DNA of 64,000 nucleotides from assembly GCA_022835595.1 (NCBI GenBank), contig BQUP01000003.1, forward strand, positions 192,629 to 256,628, read 5' to 3'. The notes below the pieces were generated by a model. The model had not been told where the DNA came from. It saw only the letters and a list, made by a program, of their open reading frames with translations, and ran no database searches. The position numbers and the translations under genes are program-made. Origin of the DNA: Cystobasidium ongulense (lineage: Eukaryota; Basidiomycota; Cystobasidiomycetes; Cystobasidiales; Cystobasidiaceae). This document shows positions 58,682 through 64,000 of this stretch, one piece after another. Position 1 is the first letter of the stretch. Every line of letters starts with the position of its first letter.

Positions 58682-61122
58682 TTACCGCCGCCAGTCAAGC
58701 TGTGTTTGCTGCGTGGTAGGTCTGTGCTGCCGCCGTTGAGAGTCTTCATCTAAATTCTCCTCATTCTCCTCTTGTAGGTAATCGAGATTGCTGCCTCTCC
58801 GCTGGAGCGCATACGAGCTTTGGTGGTTTCCTTGCGCTCCATGCGACTGAGGGCCACCCCACACTGTCGATCCTCTCAAAGAAGGTGGAATAACACTCTG
58901 TCGAGCATAATCATCTAGATCAAATGCACCCATATGCGAATCTGCCATTGATGTTCTATCTCTCTCATCCATGAAATACATAGTTGAGATTTCACTCCGC
59001 CCAGCAACAGACACGCCTCTTGCATTTGGATTGTCTTCTTGTAGTTGCTGCTGTCGGTACCGCTGCTGCAACTCTTGATGCGATGCCGGTTCCGAATCTC
59101 TGCTCCTGTTTGACTGGTGGTGATATTGTTGTTCTTGCTGCGGACTCGCCGTCCTATATTGCTGTACGTATGGAGGGTACTGGCTCGCATTCGACTCTTG
59201 TGTTTGCCCATTGCCATACGGATATCGTTGTGGATGGGGTGGTTGGGCATGCGCATCTTCAGTGAAGTCGAGATCGTCCAGCACGTATGGTGGATCAGCA
59301 TATGGATGTTGAGGATCAGGCTCGTAGTCCCTGTTTGGCGGCGATGCTCTTCGGTGCTCGTATATTCCATACGCATTCGTTGGGTTCGCAGGGTTCGGCC
59401 CACCTGCAATCGATTGTGCGTAGCCATACGCGTCATCGTGCGTGTGATACGAAGGCGCGTCATTGAGAGATGATTGGCTTGCATCTGCACCATCGGCTGT
59501 CTGATTGCCTCTGGCTCCGACCAACGGGTCGCGCGAGCGTATTGACATCTTGTCATCATTGAAAGACACAAACGAGTCGTTGTTGTTGTGCATATTCAGC
59601 GAGGTCTGCGAAGGATATGGATAAGGTTGCCCTTGAGAGGCGAGCGAGTATGACGAGTCCTGCGGTGCACTGTCGGAAAGCTGATATCGCGGAAATTGGC
59701 CGTAAGCATCATTGTAACCACTTGCTCCCCCTCCGTATTTGAGATCAGGCATAGATGGCGGTGGAGGATATCCGTATGAAAATCCGCCTGCGCTCTTCTG
59801 GCTGTTTGCCCGGTTCTTCATAGATCCAATGTCAGACTTGCCCTCTCTGCATAGCTCGTCATCATTCAGATCGATAGTCGGTAATGTAGGTTGGGGCAAC
59901 GGAGCTTGGCCATCTTTAAAACGTCCTTTCTTGTCTTGCAGATGCCGATAATCTCCCGCTGCTTCTCGTTTGGCGAACTCTGCTTCTCTGGCCAATCTCT
60001 TCTTTGTTTTCCGCTTCATCAGCTCCGCAATTCTGTATTGAATGGCATGTCAGCTATACTCATCATCACCTTTCAGCCGTTCGACATGAGAGACGGCGCC
60101 TACCTTTTGTCAATCTTGTGACAGCAGTACTCCTTGAGATTGCCCTGAACGTAGCATAATAAAGGGATATACATGAACGCCGCTACCGTGAGTAAAATGG
60201 CCGATCCGGCCCAGATTACGACTGTGAAGATCATAGTACACAGAATGCCCGCCCGAATGAATGAGAAGCTACCGTCTTCGTTGTTGTAGTATTTCGACAG
60301 ATCGGTTGTAAAATTGAAAGCTTTGCCAAAAGAGTAGAGCGTTAAGGCGTTGATGACTTGACGAGGGGCATCGGCTAAAAGTAGGCGTTTCCACCCTGTC
60401 GTACAAAGTTAGACAGCTCAGCACGCCGCGCTCTTGAAGTATGGACAAGTGTGCGCTGACTTACCCTTGAAAGTGAAGAAAACAAAGAAAGCGAATTCAT
60501 CCTTCTTCTTTTTCGAATTGTTGATTTGAGAAAAGAAACAAAAGTGATCATAACTTTTCAGAGAGTAGTAGTCGTTCGCCATTATGTTTGTAAAAGCGTA
60601 AGAAATATCCCGAGATCTGATAATCATCCTAGCTTTCCGCGATTCCCACGCAAGCAGGAGGAATGAGACAATGATGCACGCGAGGAAGATCCATTTACCG
60701 ATTGTGAACGGTACCTTGATTGTGCTACTGTTATCGGATTCTGATAAGATATTGCCTGCCCAGTAATTGTTTGCCAACATGGCCACGGCTGTGTAGATAT
60801 CGGAGAGGTAGACCAGGACAGACTTGATGAGGAAGATGTAGACGAATGAGTACCTGAATGGCAAGTGTCAGAAGCTGTGACAATAACCCTGTATTTGAGT
60901 CCCTAGGCTCATAGAAACTCACCTCAAACGAGTGAAGAAGCCAGTGACACGATACTCGCGCACGTCAACAAAGTCAAACTGCATGCAGCGGGGATGCCCG
61001 GCGAAGGCAGAGAGACGTGTAAGCACGGTATAAATTGGTCATAAACCTACTATGAAGGCTTCGCAACGCACCTTGTGGTCCTGGACGACCTCTCGCTTCC
61101 ATTTGGCATTGCTGCAGCACAT
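58682..61122 (-). CDS. KCH-family fungal potassium channel/transporter
   Basis: Membrane protein of the fungal Kch1/Prm6 family (low-affinity K+ influx, linked in yeast to calcium-channel activation). Exons 61072-61122, 60923-60978, 60465-60853, 60104-60395 and 58682-60032 give 712 aa. The family start MCCSNAKWKREVVQDHK joins FDFVDVREYRVTGFFTRLR. Helices follow: YSFVYIFLIKSVLVYLSDIY, GKWIFLACIIVSFLLLAW, then FFVFFTFKGWKRLLLADAPR and ILCTMIFTVVIWAGSAILL. After the membrane core ending CYVQGNLKEYCCHKID is a disordered tail of about 450 residues rich in Gln, Tyr, Pro and Ser. An upstream non-ATG open frame is not needed; the chosen ATG matches the family N-terminus exactly. Confidence 0.9.
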
Positions 61123-61822
61123 CTTGGTCGATGACCAGCGCTGCGGCCAGTGTGCGGGGAGGAGGACCGTAAAGCGCCAGAGCGCGTCTTGGATCGGTTA
61201 TAGATGGTCTTTGTTGTAAAAGAGGTGCCTGTACTGGCTTCTGCTGTTCTTGTTGCTGCGCTGTCCTCGTATCAAACAAGCGTCACTGTATCTGGCCTGC
61301 CTCTCTGACCAGCAGCGGCGGCGCGTCGTGAGATAGCTTGTGCGGCTTGAGGCGCCTCAAACGTGTATTGTATAATCTCGTATCTCCTGCCTTATCTTGA
61401 AGCAAGGCTGTCACTGCTCTAGAGCTCCACCCGCTTGCAGTCCTGTTCCTTTCTCCCAGCTGGCTGCGTCCACGACCAGCAAGCCGTCTCTCGAATCCAG
61501 TCGTCTACCCAATCACTGCCACTTGCAACCTCAGAAGCGAGTGTGGTCTGTCTACTTCTCGTCGACCTTCTACCTTGTCTGGTCAATCTCCACCTTGTTT
61601 GCGCGTCTGTCTGAAGCAATCATGTCGAAAATCGCCCAATGCTTGCCGCTTTTGTTGTGGCAAAAAGTACTCGTGAAGTGCTAGGAGCTGAATTGGGTTT
61701 GCATTGCTTTGACGGCGATAGTAAGTAGTTCTACAGAGTACAATAATAGGCGGATAAAAGTCTCTCGTATTGCCAGCTTCCCCCAGTTAGCTGCAATCTC
61801 CTCGTCACGTGCAATCGAAAAT
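61123..61822. other. Intergenic, KCH promoter and SNF2 3' region
   Basis: About 700 bp. A plus-strand frame of 95 codons (61397-61684) has no recognised similarity. Otherwise nothing seen. Confidence 0.4.
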
Positions 61823-64000
61823 CTATTGTTGAGGCAATCCAGTTGCAGAGTCTTTCTTGCCGGCCTTCGCTTTGAGATTCGTCAAGCCAAAGAGGTATTT
61901 CAACTGAGACATGCCCATCTTTTGGACGTCTAGTCTAAAGCCGCTCGCTACCCCCAAGGTTTCGTCCGACATTTTCTGTTTATCTGATTGAAGTGCTTTG
62001 ATTCGGCTCTCGATGCTGTTCTGCACGATAAGTCGGGTACAGGACACAGGCTTGTCCTGTCCTATCCTATGAATCCTCCCTAGACATTGCTGCTCTGTCG
62101 CAGGGTTCCAAGCGAGATCCATCAAAATCATATGATTAGCTATAGTGATGTTCAGCCCGCTGCCTCCCGCTTTTGTGCTCATCAACAGGCATTGTATAGA
62201 ATCATCTGTCTTGAATGCCTCAAGGGCACGAAGACGTTGCTTCATGCTATAATCTGCCGTGTAGATTTCTGTCTTGATGCCCGCCAGCTCGAGATATGGA
62301 CGAATGAGTTCCAGCAATTTGGCAAAGCAGGAAACAACGATAATTTTTTCTGCTGGAGGAATCTTTGCAATCACTTGACGAAGGGCTAGAGTCTTTGCTG
62401 AGGGATGAGGTTTGCAGAGCTTGTCGACTTCTTCGGCATCTGGCCCAGTCATATCAGGCATGGTTGACGTCCATGGTATCAGCGCATAGTGCACGGCACT
62501 GTCAACAGCTTAATCAGTGACATGCATATATCGCACTCCAGACGTACAACCGCCCTTACCATTGCTTCATGCGAGTGATTTGGGCCAGGACGCCTTCGTA
62601 TAGCTATAGAATTCGCATTCGACACATCGATCTGCGAGCAATAGTTGAGACGTTGCACTTACAGTGAAAACCTCGCCTCTCTGGAAGGAACAATGGAATG
62701 CAAAGCAAATCGTTATTGCGCGCTCACAATATGGGTTTCTTCCCTAATAACATACCTTTTCAGCTTCCAGCAGCATGGTTTGGGATGTGCCTTCCACGGT
62801 TCTATGAGCATACGAGTTCATTTGCGTTTACCTTGCAGTCTTTGGTTGAGCAGCCTCACCTGTAGATACACTCTTCTTGTGGGGTCAGTACAACCGGTAA
62901 ATCGACAATCTGAACCTCCGGCCTGGACAATATGTCAGCTAGAGTACAGTGATCTGTATAGAGCTTTCAATACTGACAACTGCGTTAAAGGTCGGCCGAA
63001 GATTGTCGAGGTTTTGGTGCGCCTCAATAGGATTGACTTTAACATTGCCCGTACTTTGCGGGTTGCCACTATAGCCTGCTCCTTTTCTCCGTCCTGGACA
63101 AACTTCTTCCAGATGTGCCATCGAGCCTATTTTGGAAGGCGTCAGAGGAGGGCACTAGATTGGACTTTCGTGGCCTACCTGGTCCCAAGCTGTAAGGTAG
63201 TTGCAGGTTCAGCTTCTCAGATTTGGTGTGGAGCGCAATCATATGACCTACGATGCACGCGTAAGAAACGTAGTAGGGAATAAATGTCGGCAAGCGTGTT
63301 GAATATGGGAGTTCCTGTGAGGCACCATCGATAGGTGGCATCGAGATAGCACACGGCACGACTGCCCGTTCCGTGACGGTTACGGATGTCATGTGCCTCA
63401 CTGCAATCCACGGTACCGTGAGAAGCTGGCCGATTCTGATAGATGCTTGACGAGAACGACTTACTCGATGACAATTCGACGCCATTTGATTTTATGAAGG
63501 GACCCAGCCTTCAGCTGAAGGCTGTTATACCAGACCGTCTTCAGGCTTTCAGCAAGTGTAGAGCCTTGAGAAAGCTTTTTGATCCGTTGTGCTCTCCCTC
63601 TACTACTGGAGATACTGCTAACTTCGTTTCTGACGGTGCTGATGGTGCTGAGAACAATGTCGGCTTCAGCAAGCATCTGCGAACAAAGAGAAGGGTTGGA
63701 TACGATGAAGGACGAAGTATATATCAGTATAATTTGACATACAAAGACAGAGAGAAGCTAATTCACCCTTGTGTCAATGCGGTGTTTGTTCGGGCCGTGG
63801 TATGTGAGGATGCGTAGTGTTCCGCCACTGAATTTATCGATTTCGTGTCTCCATTGCTGGAGAAGACCTATATGACATGTAAGATGAGCAACACCATCCT
63901 CATTCACACGCTTGAGGGTTTAGACGTCTGTCACACACTTTTGGGCACCAGTATGAGGGTTGGACGGCGATCGCCTGCTTTCTTTGCTTGGTTCAACATC
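61823..64000 (-). CDS. SNF2-family ATPase/helicase, C-terminal part (partial)
   Basis: Truncated by the window edge: the N-terminus lies beyond 64000. SNF2 motifs can be followed over many short exons: [11 protein letters not shown] (motif Ia), [36 protein letters not shown] (Ib), WRRIVIDEAHDIRN (II, split after GA by an intron), [20 protein letters not shown] (III). Then the C-terminal lobe: [35 protein letters not shown] (V), [20 protein letters not shown] (VI). The RIHRIGQ and the loose layout recall Rad5/Rad16/TTF2-type proteins. No RING finger was identified between the lobes (63.2-62.5 kb), though this region is poorly resolved. Likely a DNA translocase in repair or transcription. Confidence 0.88.

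Noticed and set aside
1-64000. CRISPR arrays, bacterial operons, rRNA, tRNA genes or intact transposons
   Set aside because: None seen; this is intron-rich fungal nuclear DNA and no B-box-like tRNA signature was found by eye.

Overview
The window looks like nuclear DNA of a basidiomycete fungus. Genes are dense and lie on both strands. Almost all are split by 50-90 nt GT-AG introns, often with CTAAC/CTGAC-like branch points. The set includes a DUF6533 membrane protein (a family known mainly from Basidiomycota), a CFEM protein, septin, SDA1, SURF6, MRT4 and a KCH potassium channel. The species cannot be named from this alone. Gene models were built by hand by following conserved protein sequence across splice sites; for those checked, exon lengths summed to a whole number of codons.

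Layout, left to right. 0-10.6 kb is mostly housekeeping: SURF6/RRP14 (-), ALG13 (+), a small secreted cysteine protein (-), a TM2-domain protein (+), SDA1 (-) and mitochondrial ribosomal protein uL23m (+). 10.6-21.3 kb is more accessory: a flavin monooxygenase (-), a DUF6533 membrane protein (+), a 2.7 kb stretch holding only degenerate coding traces, an unrecognised membrane-anchored protein (+), and a fumarylacetoacetase-family enzyme ending in the peroxisomal signal SKL (-). 21.6-26.4 kb is conserved again: U2 snRNP A' (-), a CDC3-type septin (+) and a PRELI/UPS lipid-transfer protein (+).

26.8-43.2 kb is surface and transport: a GH16 glycosidase with a very long serine linker (-), a small unrecognised Q-rich protein (+), a CFEM protein with long tandem repeats (+), a diverged RNase III-like protein (-), and two tandem DHA2-type MFS transporters (+). 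The upstream transporter copy carries one in-frame stop. 44.6-64 kb: Yippee (-), an FGGY sugar kinase (-), a large bHLH transcription factor (-), MRT4 (-), deoxyhypusine hydroxylase (+), a SnoaL-like protein (+), a KCH potassium channel (-) and the C-terminal part of a SNF2-family ATPase that runs off the right edge (-).

Three nucleolar large-subunit assembly factors (SURF6, SDA1, MRT4), a mitoribosomal protein and the eIF5A-modifying enzyme DOHH lie in one window. Several housekeeping genes form head-to-head pairs with 190-350 bp between start codons (SURF6/ALG13, SDA1/uL23m, U2A'/septin, MRT4/DOHH), which suggests shared promoters. No CRISPR, rRNA, tRNA or intact transposon was recognised. 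I found no clear unprecedented multi-gene system. The most unusual items are the RNase III-like coiled-coil protein, the transporter duplication with a nonsense copy, and the 10-nt micro-exons.
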